This document shows positions 10,372 through 20,131 of a stretch of 64,000 bases of DNA, piece after piece. The notes beneath the pieces are model-generated. The model saw only the letters and a list, made by a program, of their open reading frames with translations. It was not told where the DNA came from and ran no database searches. The DNA comes from Annona cherimola. Its lineage: Eukaryota > Streptophyta > Magnoliopsida > Magnoliales > Annonaceae. Position 1 is the first letter of the stretch. Every line of letters starts with the position of its first letter. The stretch is from NCBI GenBank assembly GCA_030490835.1, contig CM059973.1, forward strand, positions 59,772,008 to 59,836,007, written 5' to 3'. The position numbers and the translations under genes are program-made.

Positions 10372-12082
10372 TGTAATGCCCCCAATTCTAAATATTCGTA
10401 ATAACTAATCAAAAGGGGTACCATATGACCTATGAAAATTTCGGCAGCATCTCCCCATAATATATAAGGGATGGTATGTAATACACAACCTGTTATGCAT
10501 AAGCAATTCAAATTCATTACAATATGTGACATTTAACTCTATAGTTATATATTTGTATCTTCATATGATAAGGGAATTCATATGGAAGGAAATCATTCAA
10601 ACTTATCAATACACAATGAGCAAACCGAATAATCATAACTACATGCATCCACATAAATCGCAATCCAATTCTAAATATTGAATACAATCTGTTTATCAAG
10701 GTCAAATTTAGTTCCATAACCGTCTACATAATGCTAATGTCAAAAGAGCATAACATTAAAATAACTTTAATTAAAGATGTTCTAATGGTTTCCAAGGTTT
10801 GGTCTTCCACTTGCCCCATCTTGAGGTTCCCCACCTGACCTGGGATCTAAAGAACAAAAAGAATAACAAATCATGTGAGTCTAAATAGACTCAGTAAGTA
10901 GATAATGGTTAGCACAAAGTGGAATAAGCAAAGTTTTGGATGCGCATGTCATGATCAAAATAAAACATATGGGTCCGATACCCACTCCCAAGATCGTATG
11001 CATATAATCACATATAAATAGAAGGACACGTACAATCCTCTACTCATGTCAATCAAGGGCCATGAATAACCCTTTCCTCATGTCAATCAGGGGCCATAAA
11101 CAACCCTTTTACAACCAATCATTTTAAATAACACCTCATACATAACATACAAGAATACATGTCACAACTACACATACAACATCAACAAGGTTTACTTTTA
11201 ATTCAATGTATAAAACTGCTACACGAGCATTTTAACAAGCACATGGTAGGCGCAGAAAGAGGAAACTCTAGTTCGTACCCTCATTTGATTCGAATCAACT
11301 AACATCACATTTTAAGACTACAAAAGCTGCTAACGAGTCCTCTACTTCATAAATTCACTCGTTCACGACAAATTCCCTTCAAACCTTACTTACCCTAGAA
11401 TGAATGTTACGAACACTACGCCCCAAACCATGAATTTGTTGGGTGTCACGCATCCCCCCCAGTTTCACATCATGTTTAATACGAGATTTCATCATTCAAT
11501 CAAGGAAGGGTAGCATCTACTTACCTTAATCGTGATTTTTCCCAAAAACAGCAACCCTGGGCTTAGATTGTAGAAATTCGGAGCTTCCTTGACTGGAATC
11601 AATGACTTCTAAGGCAGTTAGTAGAGATTTCTTGAAGCAATCCACAACCGGATCGTACTGAATAGGAGGAAAGAAAAGAAGAGGTAGAGAACAGGAAGAG
11701 AAGAAGGGGGAAACGAAGTTGGGCGCAAAAAGGAAGATGAACCCTAACTCGCGGGCTCCTCCTTTATAACTGAACTCCATCGGGTCGGGTTGGGCAGAAG
11801 CATGGGTCGGGTCTAATTGCAATTTGTAATTAACTTTCCCACTTCTATGACTTAATAGTTAAAAATTTCTCCGGGGGCGCTGCCCCCTTGACTCCTGCGA
11901 CCTGACCGGGCAGGTTGAACCCCGTACCTACTCTGCGAGGTAGAAAATAGTTGTAGTGCTCAACAATGTCTGTATAAGTTATTAATCCATTAACATCATA
12001 AATTCCTAGTAGAATGTTCATAAATTACCTCATAATAAAGAAGGGTTATAATGAAAATAAAATAAAATACCTGGTTCTCACA
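10372..12082 (-). mobile_element. Solo LTR, family A, with 5-bp duplication GAAGT
   Basis: Read on the minus strand it begins TGTGAGAACCAGG and ends GGGGGCATTACA, so the termini are TG...CA. It is flanked by GAAGT at 10367-10371 and 12083-12087. There is no internal retrotransposon sequence, so this is a solo LTR left by LTR-LTR recombination. It is homologous end to end to the solo LTR at 42,169-43,954, which lies in the opposite orientation. A minus-strand TATA box (TTATAAAGG) lies at about 11,762-11,770 downstream of a GC-rich patch (GGGGGCAGCGCCCCCGG). The minus ORF 11,526-11,822 is LTR sequence, not a gene. Confidence 0.92.
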
Positions 12083-12907
12083 GAAGTGCTCTTGTAAGTA
12101 TATGATGTGGTGAAATCACCAAATTTCGGACATGTAAAAGCATTTTGAATTGCACAATAACATGCATGAGAAGTCTTCACATCATTTACTTCTTCAATTA
12201 CATTTACTCCCTAAAATTCTTCCTCTTTTAGCTACTAGTCGAAGGTTAAACTAAGGTTCTTTGAGCTTCTCTTCCTAAATAGAGAGAGTGATGCCTATTA
12301 TGCTGTACAATTTGGGAGGAAGCTCATGTAACTAACACATCACAATAGGTATACATCCTTCCTTTTTCAAGTTGTTTTCCTTAGGATTTTGTTGGTGCCT
12401 TTTTTGGATTTTTGTTGATGTATCTATTTGATGGTTGCACATTTAGATTATTTTCAATGGAAGAGAACCACATTCGTTGCATAGTTGTTGACTTTGATTC
12501 CACCTCTATGAAATTCGTGCATTTATTATTGAATTGTGGTATTTTTCTTTCATTAGATATAACATTAGTTTGTTTTATGTTGACATCATTAGCCATGATT
12601 TTTGGATTAAGGAGGGTTGAAGGATGCTTTTATTTTGTTTTTGATGTAGGAAGAGATCAACAATGGTTGGGAAACTACTAGGGCTTTTTGTATGTGNNNN
12701 NNNNNNNNNNNNNNNNNNNNNNNNNNNNNNNNNNNNNNNNNNNNNNNNNNNNNNNNNNNNNNNNNNNNNNNNNNNNNNNNNNNNNNNNNNNNNNNNTTAT
12801 TTATTTAGTTTATATACAAAACAATTAAGTGACTTAAGATTTTTTATAATCAACTATCTTAAAAATATATGAGGGTGTTTGTTAATACCAAAAACTTTTC
12901 AAACTAA
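12083..12907. other. Unassigned DNA around the assembly gap
   Basis: The region contains a plus-strand open frame at 12,412-12,681 that runs into the gap; it matches nothing I recognise. Otherwise there are no features. Because of the gap I cannot exclude a missing exon or element. Confidence 0.4.
12697..12796. other. Assembly gap of 100 N
   Basis: A run of exactly 100 N, the conventional placeholder for a gap of unknown size. The true distance between the flanks is not known. Confidence 0.98.
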
Positions 12908-13666
12908 GGTGTATTTGGAAAGTGATAAAATTTTTGATGAAAAGTTTTTGAAATATGAGAAAGTAATGTGATATAATAGAGATAATGATGATGAATAAAG
13001 ATAATAAAGTTAACATAAATAAGTTAGATATATTGATAGTTTATATACATAATTGAAATGTGAAGTAGTTGTATAGGAAGTAAAAAATAATTAAAAAATG
13101 TAGTTATAGAGAGTGAAAAGTTTTAAATTAAGAAGTTTTAGTTTCAAAAGTTTTAAAGGTTACCAAATACCCCCAACTTTTCAATCTAAAACTTTTCACT
13201 CTCCACAACTATCCATTTTTTATATGTTTCTATACAAGTACCATATTTTTCAATCATTTTTACACAATTTCTCATACATTTAATCCATTTATTGAAACAT
13301 TATTCTCTTTACTGTTCATCATTACATGATTGAAATGTGATATAGTTGTATAGGAAGTAAAAAAATAATTAAAAAGGGTAATTATAGAGAGTGAAAAGTT
13401 TTACATTGAGAAGTTTTAGTTTGAAAAGTTTTAAATGTTACTAAATACCCCCCAACTTTTCAATCTAAAACTTTTCACTTTCCACAACTACCTTATTTTT
13501 TATATGTTTCTATACAACTACCTTACTTTTTAATTATTTTTACACAATTTCTTTTACATTTTACCCATTTATTTTAATGTTGTTCTCTTTACTATTTATC
13601 ATTATCATTATCATATTATATCATATCAGTTTATCTTATTTAAAAAACTTTTATACAAAAAATTTT
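12908..13666. repeat. Cluster of four MITE pieces in alternating orientation
   Basis: Pieces of the same Tourist-like family found at 32,868 and 51,373 are arranged plus (12,908-13,174), minus (13,175-13,320), plus (13,331-13,453), minus (13,454-13,666). Each carries the family marks GAGAGTGAAAAGTTTTA or its inverse TAAAACTTTTCACT, TTGTATAGGAAG and GTGATATAAT. Junctions fall at the CAAATACCCCC ends. Transcripts across this cluster would fold into long duplexes. Confidence 0.8.
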
Positions 13667-13808
13667 GCATTAAAACCTCATGCGGTCACATTTGTTATAG
13701 ATTATTAAATACGAATCTAAATATTATAATGTCTTATATTATATTATTTTGCAAATATCAATGACATAAAATATTATTGATGGCTTAGATTCTAAAAATA
13801 GAAAAATT

Positions 13809-13835
13809 CAACAGATTGCACCATGCAATCTGTTG
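13809..13835. repeat. Perfect 12-bp hairpin
   Basis: CAACAGATTGCA (13809-13820) and TGCAATCTGTTG (13824-13835) are exact inverse copies with a 3-nt loop (CCA). The surrounding GAAAAATTC and GAATTTTC extend the symmetry. Function unknown; possibly the core of a foldback remnant. Confidence 0.85.
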
Positions 13836-13890
13836 CATGTAAGAATTTTCTTTTTATATAAGTGTATTAATTAAGGGGCTTAATTAGCTC

Positions 13891-13922
13891 TTTCATAGTT
13901 AAATTAAAATTCTTGATATTAT
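13891..13922 (+). repeat. 32-bp exact direct repeat, copy 1
   Basis: Identical in 32 consecutive bases to 16,049-16,080. Both copies are preceded by ATTAGCTC, but copy 2 has an extra 15 to 16 bases between that block and the repeat. It looks like a partial local duplication. Confidence 0.9.
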
Positions 13923-14204
13923 AGTATTTTTTATCGTGTTATAAACGATATTTTCCTTGATTTTGAAATCAATTGAATTCATTATTATCATTATTTGGAC
14001 ACATCAAATAATCACGTCAAACTAAGTTATTTAATCTTTAACAAATATTTTGATTAATTAAACTTAGAAGGTTGATCATCTTTAAAAATCATAAAAATAC
14101 TAAAAATTCAAAAATATCAAATATTTGATAGGATTGATGGAATCTTATTTTTATTCTATACAACTGATTCTATGCACGTGAGTGCACTAAGCTTTGGTGC
14201 TTCC

Positions 14205-14325
14205 GGATGTAAAAATTCATTTTGTATTTAAATTTTTTTTATATAACTATTAATCTAAGTGTATTTAGCATGTATATCAAGTTTTAACATTTTTGAATAT
14301 TTATAGATATTTTTTTAGATTTTTT
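14205..14325. repeat. Half copy of foldback family 2
   Basis: It carries the family core TTAATCTAAGTGTATTTAGC followed by ATGTATATCAAGTTTTAAC and a T-rich tail. The preceding GTGCACTAAGCTT resembles GTGCACTTAGCTT before the 59-kb copy. Confidence 0.6.
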
Positions 14326-15130
14326 TGAGAGATTGTGTAGAAGGGCTGTTATCTTATTCTACTTGTGTTATCAAGCTTAGTGCAGTAGCTCATTGGTTTC
14401 TCATTATGTACCCACATAAGGATTATACGGTATATAAGTATTTAATTCCAAAATGTTTATGACAATTTACGTTATATAAACCGAAACTATTTATCGAAAG
14501 AAAATTTTAAAATTTATACATCAAATCCATAACCAAACATTTAATCTTGGCTGTATATTTAAATAATATCTTACCAAAACATAATATTTTTTTATGCTTA
14601 ATAATAAAGATGAGAATTTTTTAATTTAACGAAAAATCAAGTACTTACGAAAAATGAATATTTCTGCAAAGTTCATGTTTGTATAGGCTAGATGTTGAGA
14701 ACTTATTCCTTTTATGATTTTGTTTCAATTGAAAAGTTACAGTACGCAATAAATATTAACTACTATTTTACAAAATAATTATATGTAATAAAAAGGAAGG
14801 TAGAGTGTTTTTATTTCGGTTTTATACTCGATCCTATTTATTTTTTTAATTTTGTAGGGACGATTGAAACTCTTAATATAAAAAATTCAGCCAGGTAAAA
14901 CTAAAACAGAAAAAGAAAAATTATTTTAAGAAAATAATTTTAGGGATTTATTTATTTTAAAACAAAAGATAAATAACTAAATTAATTCCATTTATATTTA
15001 ATTATTTTTCTTTTCCTTTTCCCGGTGAAGCCTTTATATCTTTGAAGTGTCGCCTCTAACATACAAGTATTTTTTTTCTGGTACATTTACACCCATCTTA
15101 ATCGACATTACAATTAATATCAAATTCCTG

Positions 15131-15152
15131 CTATATATATATATATATATAT
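15131..15152. repeat. (TA)n microsatellite
   Basis: A pure TA run directly at the left edge of the MITE at 15.16 kb. A matching TA-rich run (about 15,527-15,562) lies at its right edge. Confidence 0.9.
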
Positions 15153-15154
15153 AG

Positions 15155-15530
15155 AGATCCGATCGTGTGCAGTCGGACTGCACCGTAATCGGGTCTACAG
15201 TCCGCTGTAAAATGGACCCCACACATGTTAGATTGTAATGAAACTTTATAAACTCATTTATCCATATATAAATCATACTTTAGACGGTTTAGATGTTGAA
15301 AAAACCACTTTAAACTTGATATTTACATTAAACTATTTTATTACGTTGATTTTGCACCATTTTAAGATGGGGACTATATACATGTTGGATTTGGATGAAA
15401 ATTGGTATGCTATTAAAGTGAACAATTCTAAATACAATGGGTGGGGTGGATTTTCCATTTACGATCAGGTGGGGCCCACAGTACATGGACTGCATGATGC
15501 AGTCGCATGCACTGGAATAAATCCTATATA
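15155..15530. mobile_element. MITE with long inverted ends, family 1 relative
   Basis: Left end GATCCGATCGTGTGCAGTCG..CTGCA and right end TGCA..ATGCAGTCGCATGCACTGG are inverted copies, and GGACCCCAC (left) mirrors GTGGGGCCCAC (right). The interior (TTTAGACGGTTTAGATGTTG, TAAGATGGGGACTATATAC) matches the interior of the 59.7-60.2 kb element. It is flanked on both sides by TA microsatellites. The open frames 15,238-15,630 plus and 15,328-15,591 minus fall in it and are not genes. Confidence 0.7.
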
Positions 15531-16374
15531 TATATATATACACATACATATATATATATATATAAACACTTCCGGAAAAGATACGAGGCAAGGAGGGTTA
15601 CCACCGGGGACAAACCCTAGTAGCCCCTGACATATAAGTATATGTTTTTTTTTTATATTTATTATACATACAAAAACAGAGAATAAAAATCTTGCATATC
15701 GCAACATTTTGCGCACCGTGATATATTCCGTGGATTTCTCTCCCTTGCGAAGCAAGCAATCTTCTTATAAGGAAAGATTTCGTTTCCAAAACATCAAAGT
15801 TTATCATTTCATCGCTTTAAAAACGGCAAGTAATTTGAAAGGCACGCCATGCAATACTCTAGCGGTCGCAGAATCAGAGATTATTCCCGCAAAAAAAAAA
15901 AAAATTTAATTAAATGCCACGAACTACACTTCGGATCGCTTGTGCTCAAGTCTCATTGAAATGCTAAGCTGCTAATCATATAAAAGGGACAAAAATCATG
16001 GATGATCATGCATACTAATGGACGTATTAGCTCGACTGTGACTGTTAATTTCATAGTTAAATTAAAATTCTTGATATTATTCTCACTTTTATCCTAACGC
16101 TAGCTCATTAAAAAAACCCTAACCCTATTAATTTACAATTCATTTATTACAAATTCAATACTAACCTTAACTGTTTTTTAAAAAAAATAGATTGAGTTGT
16201 GGTTTATTAATGGATTGATATCATGGGTTTAATAATAAATTAATTAAAATCTAATTATAAATCAAGATTTTAATGAAATAATAAATTATTTAAAATTTAA
16301 TTGAATTTAAAATATTACATTTTTTATTTATTTTTCTCCCGCAATGATTTTATTTGATGCATCACAGGTGATGC
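15531..16374. other. Intergenic DNA with second 32-bp repeat copy
   Basis: The region contains a TA-rich microsatellite (15,527-15,562), the second copy of the 32-bp repeat (16,049-16,080) and AT-rich sequence. No gene recognised. Confidence 0.5.
16049..16080 (+). repeat. 32-bp exact direct repeat, copy 2
   Basis: Exact match to 13,891-13,922, about 0.9 kb upstream of the MADS-box start codon. Confidence 0.9.
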
Positions 16375-16645
16375 ATTTTTTTTAGTGATCCTTTTTAAGT
16401 GGGTTTAAGTATATTTAGTTCATATATCAAAATTTATCATTTTTACATTGTGACAAAATTTTGAAATAATTTTTTTTACCTTTTTATGTGAGGAAGTGTG
16501 AGGTATGTTACAATTTTTTATTTTTCAATATTTAAAAAATGTCAAAGATTTCGAAAATAGTAAATTTTGGCATATAAACTAAATATATTTAAGTCCATAC
16601 AAAAATGAAAAACTCAAAAAATATCAAAAATAAAAATCATGGTCC
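16375..16645. repeat. Foldback element, family 2
   Basis: Left arm TTTAAGTATATTTAGTTCAT..ATCAAAATTTA and right arm TAAATTTTGGCATATAAACTAAATATATTTAA are inverse copies. It lies about 250 bp upstream of the MADS gene's TATA box, the only repeat close enough to affect its promoter. Confidence 0.6.
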
Positions 16646-16893
16646 TTAATTAAAATATTAAATAGGTTAAACTGTTCATGTAAATGAGCTTTTTTTTCCC
16701 ACCTTTCCGAGGGAGGTCACGGAAATAAGTCGATGAGTTAAAAAATCGCAATCCTCCTCGAAACCAGGTTAGCAGCGTCACGTGGTTACCATAGCCTAGT
16801 TACACCCGTAGCTGCGCTCGTGGACAGAATAGAATTATAGAAACTGTTATTGCTGGAAAGTTGCGTGTTAGAGCGGAATTGCGTTGGAAAGCT

Positions 16894-16900
16894 TATAAAA
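16894..16900 (+). promoter_or_regulatory. TATA box of the MADS-box gene
   Basis: TATAAAA followed by more A and GGCGG, 106 bases before the ATG at 17,000. The upstream 200 bases are less AT-rich than their surroundings, as expected for a plant promoter. The 5' UTR would contain the CT-rich stretch and the GAGAGAGAGAG just before the start. Confidence 0.6.
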
Positions 16901-16999
16901 AAGGCGGAGAGCTTTTTGGAGTTGCTCCAAATTCATTCAAGTCAATTCCTTGAGAGAGAATTGTACCAGGAAAAAAAAAAAAAATCTTGAGAGAGAGAG

Positions 17000-17869
17000 A
17001 TGGGTCGTGCTAAGCGCGAAATCAAGCTGATAGAAGTGGAGAAATCACGATTGCTTACTTTCCAAAAAAGAAGAAGAGGTCTGACGAAGAAGATCTCCGA
17101 GCTGGCGACGCTGTGCGGTATCAGCGCCTGCATGATCTGCTTCGGACCCGACGGCAGCCTCTTTTCCGGTCCGTTCCTATGGCCCGATTCCCAGTCCCTG
17201 AATATCGTCTGCAACAAGTACTTAGGCATCGACAAAGCGGAGAGGGAGAAGCGGATGCTCCGCATCTCCGATTTCCACGCCACAAAAGATGAGGAAGAGC
17301 AAGAGAATCAGGAGATTGCTTCCAGCAGCAACAGCAGCAGCAGAAATTCCAAGTCTGTTTCGTACGATGGTGACAGTGCTTCTGGAGGCGGCGATGGCGG
17401 TTCGAGGGCGATGAGGGAATTGGTGGAGAAGCTGGAAGGGAGTTCTTCGGTGGAATTGCTTCAACAGGTTGTGACGAAGTTAGACTCAAGGCTGGCGATG
17501 GTGAAGGAGAGAATCCGACTGCTGAAGGTCGAATCGCTAGATCTCAACCAGCCTCCCTGCGGGCCTAGTGAGGAGTTTGAGAAGTGGGAGGGACATTTTC
17601 AAGAAATTGATGGAAATAGGGAGAATACTGCGGCCGTTGCTCAAGAATCATCGAATCAGCAACAAATTTCAATTCCAATTCCAATGGTTCTCGAAGAAAG
17701 TTCAACCAGTAGTAAATCTGTCGCTGCCGACGCCGCCGGTCGTATGCATTCGAAGAGAGGCTTGGGATTCCAAAGGTCTTCTGGGTTGCATCTTCCTCCT
17801 TCGGTGCTGCCACCTTTAACGGCATTGCTGCCCATTAATCAAGAACCTTCCTCACCTTCCAGTAGGTAG
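17000..17869 (+). CDS. Type I MADS-box transcription factor
   Basis: Intact intronless ORF of 289 residues. Residues 1-57 are a MADS domain: MGRAKREIKLIEVEKSRLLT, then FQKRRRGLTKKISELATLCG and ISACMICFGPDG, covering the DNA-binding helix and the dimer strands. It has no K-box and no intron, which marks the type I (M-type) class; the following LWPDS...VCNKYLGID resembles the WP..KY block of Mbeta/Mgamma-like members, but I cannot settle the subclass. Residues about 97-135 are acidic and Ser/Gly-rich. Residues about 138-180 (MRELVEKL...LLQQVV.KLDSRLAMVKERIRLL) could form a coiled coil for dimerisation. The C-terminal tail is Ser/Pro-rich. Type I factors usually act in female gametophyte and endosperm, an inference here. 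A TATA box lies 106 bp upstream. A truncated copy lies at 62.0-62.5 kb. Confidence 0.92.
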   Translation: MGRAKREIKLIEVEKSRLLTFQKRRRGLTKKISELATLCGISACMICFGPDGSLFSGPFLWPDSQSLNIVCNKYLGIDKAEREKRMLRISDFHATKDEEEQENQEIASSSNSSSRNSKSVSYDGDSASGGGDGGSRAMRELVEKLEGSSSVELLQQVVTKLDSRLAMVKERIRLLKVESLDLNQPPCGPSEEFEKWEGHFQEIDGNRENTAAVAQESSNQQQISIPIPMVLEESSTSSKSVAADAAGRMHSKRGLGFQRSSGLHLPPSVLPPLTALLPINQEPSSPSSR

Positions 17870-18625
17870 AGAGATTTCGAGATTAAACAAAATTATTTTA
17901 TATAAAAATTTATTAAGTTTGTTGATGAAGTTCCGTTAATCAAGTCTCGATTTGTAGATTCTTTCTGATTTACGTTATAGATGAAATCTAACAAGTTTTT
18001 TATTTGATTGTTGGTCTGGAATTTTACTTTCCTCCTGATGTAGTGAGACGGAGAAATTCTCGCAAATTACAAATTCTGCGTTTTTACTTTTAGTGCAAGT
18101 GGGTAGGTTTGGGCCTTCATTCAAGGGCTTAATGGGATGAAGGAATGAGATGAGAATATAATAATGGGCACTGCAAATGAAAAAAATGTTGTTTTGGAAA
18201 TAGGCAATGATAAATTTTAAAATTTTTATTTAATTTCATATTAAATTCACACAATTAAATATTAAAATGTTAATTAAATACATGTTTTAAGTGAAATTTC
18301 GTGAAAATTATATTTTTCGTAAAATCTCTAATTTTGCTATAAAACGGGTCATTTTGCAATATTTTCTTAAAAATATAAAATTATGAAGATAATTACACAT
18401 GACTAGAGAGATTAAATAGGCTAAAAATTAACTTTAAAATATGCATTAGCATATTAACATGATTTAACTGGGTAAGTCATAAGCATATAAATATATGATT
18501 ATAAATATATGGAATACAAAATGAGTTATCATGCTTTAATGTTATATCAATTTAGAAATAAAATAACGCGATTGTAACTCGTCGGCTTTACTTGATTTGT
18601 TACATTTATAACATAATTTTGGCAA
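17870..18625. other. 3' flank of the MADS gene
   Basis: AT-rich DNA, presumably 3' UTR then intergenic. No further gene is visible. GGCAA at 18,621-18,625 may be a target duplication of the putative LTR described next. Confidence 0.5.
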
Positions 18626-20131
18626 TAATGTAACATGATTTTAAGGGTGCAGATTGTTCGATAATGGCCCTCCTGAGCATAGTCTAGTGTGTACCACCGG
18701 AGCACCAGTTTGGTACTCAATCACCCTCAAACCTCACGGCAGCCATGAAAATCGGAATTTGCAGCACCTCCCTTCAAGTGGCAAAACAGCTGCCATGGCT
18801 CTCCACCACACCATCTAAGCTACTCACCAGCTTGATTCCTAAACCTTCGGCTGCCCCTACAATCCAGCTCATCCCCTGCTCCACCATGTCCGATTCGAGA
18901 CAGCAGAAATGGAGAAGAATCGACCAAGCTGCCAGTCTTCCACCCAAGTTGACTGCAACCCCTCCAGCTACGGCAATGGCAAAAAACCCACCTCTGCATC
19001 TTCCATTTTTGGCTAGCCCTTTCTCTGCTCAACCAAATCGAAAAACCCACTTTCGGCTAACCCCCCCTTTCAAATCCAAGCAGAGAAGCCATGTGCTTTA
19101 GACGCGCCTACCTCCGCTCACCATCTCCTCTCCACCAAAAATCAACGGCAACGCAGCAACCCCTCTTCCCCCGACACTTCTTTCCCTCTAGCTCGTCTTC
19201 TCCAGCCATGGCGTCCCTTTCTCCGAATCCGTCTGAAGCAGCGCAACAAACCAGCATCAGAAACAAAACTTCAAGCAGCAAAACGGCACCAAGTCTACCT
19301 CCCAGCTCCATTTTCCCCAAGCTCGGCATCATCCATCTTCCCAAACCCATCTCCCATCAAACCATGGCAACAAGCAGAAAATCAGTAGCCATGGAAGGTT
19401 ATGTTGCATCCATTTTTGCCGTTTCCACCTCTCTAATTAAACCGACAGAAATGGAAAATTTTGCCAAGCATCCCAGCTCAGAATTCCATCTTGACGCATC
19501 TATTATAGCAATCACCAGCAACGACGAAATCAACCCACCGGAAAGCAACCAACGAGCAGATCAAGCTCGCCGTCCATAACCATCTCCGCCGACCTTTCAA
19601 GAACCACCCCTGCTTAACCCCTCTTTCAAATCTACAAAACATAGCAAAGCAATTGCCACTCAACCAAATTCGACCAACCTTAAGATAAATAGCAGCCTCA
19701 TCTAGCCATAGATTCCGGTGACTATTATAGCGGCAACCGAAACCTCTGCCAGCCATGACATCCAGCCTTCTGCACCCTGTTGCAGCACCTCCGCATTTTC
19801 CATTCTCGCCCAACTCAAGTGCCGGCAATCTATCACCCCCAAATCCAGTTGCCGTCCAATGCATCCAGCTTCTCCATTTCAAAAGCCCCAAAACCCAGCA
19901 ACCAACCGCCCCTTCTTTATTTCAGCTGACTCCTTTCTCTCCACCAAATCGCCCAACCCCAAACCAGCAGCAACTCCATCAATTCCAGCAGCTAACATCC
20001 ACACGAACAAAAGCAAGCTCATCATCGAGTAATAATCGAACAAAGCAGTGAACAGAAGGCAACGTTGAGAAAAGGAAGCTACGGCAAAATGACAAAGAGT
20101 AATTACAGTGACATCCAAAGCATGGAATCCC
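18626..20131 (+). mobile_element. Left part of putative interrupted solo LTR (C-rich)
   Basis: A sharp change to C-rich, G-poor plus strand with several overlapping open frames (18,745-19,101; 19,091-19,579; 19,718-20,032), none with a recognisable domain. Removing the LINE at 20,132-26,243 joins this stretch to 26,259-27,054, which has a TATA box and a U5-like tail. Putative termini are TAAT (mutated TGAT?) and ATCA, with GGCAA at 18,621-18,625 and 27,055-27,059. That would be a solo LTR of about 2.3 kb. The alternative is an unrelated old repeat or LINE 5' sequence. Confidence 0.35.
20117..20131 (+). repeat. LINE target-site duplication, left copy
   Basis: AAAGCATGGAATCCC, repeated exactly at 26,244-26,258 after the poly(A). 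It fixes the 5' end of the LINE at 20,132. Confidence 0.9.

Larger units (their letters stand above)
13667..15154. other. AT-rich intergenic DNA
   Basis: No gene recognised. It contains the hairpin at 13,809-13,835, the first copy of a 32-bp repeat (13,891-13,922) and a foldback half copy near 14.2 kb. Confidence 0.6.

Noticed and set aside
11526..11822. Minus-strand ORF of 98 residues
   Set aside because: Lies entirely in the solo LTR; the homologous LTR at 42 kb does not keep the frame.
12412..12681. Plus-strand ORF of 89 residues running to the gap
   Set aside because: Hydrophobic, no known motif, no promoter-like context; could not be supported as a gene.
15238..15755. Overlapping ORFs around 15.2-15.8 kb
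   Set aside because: They run through a MITE and TA microsatellites (IYIYIY-type peptides).
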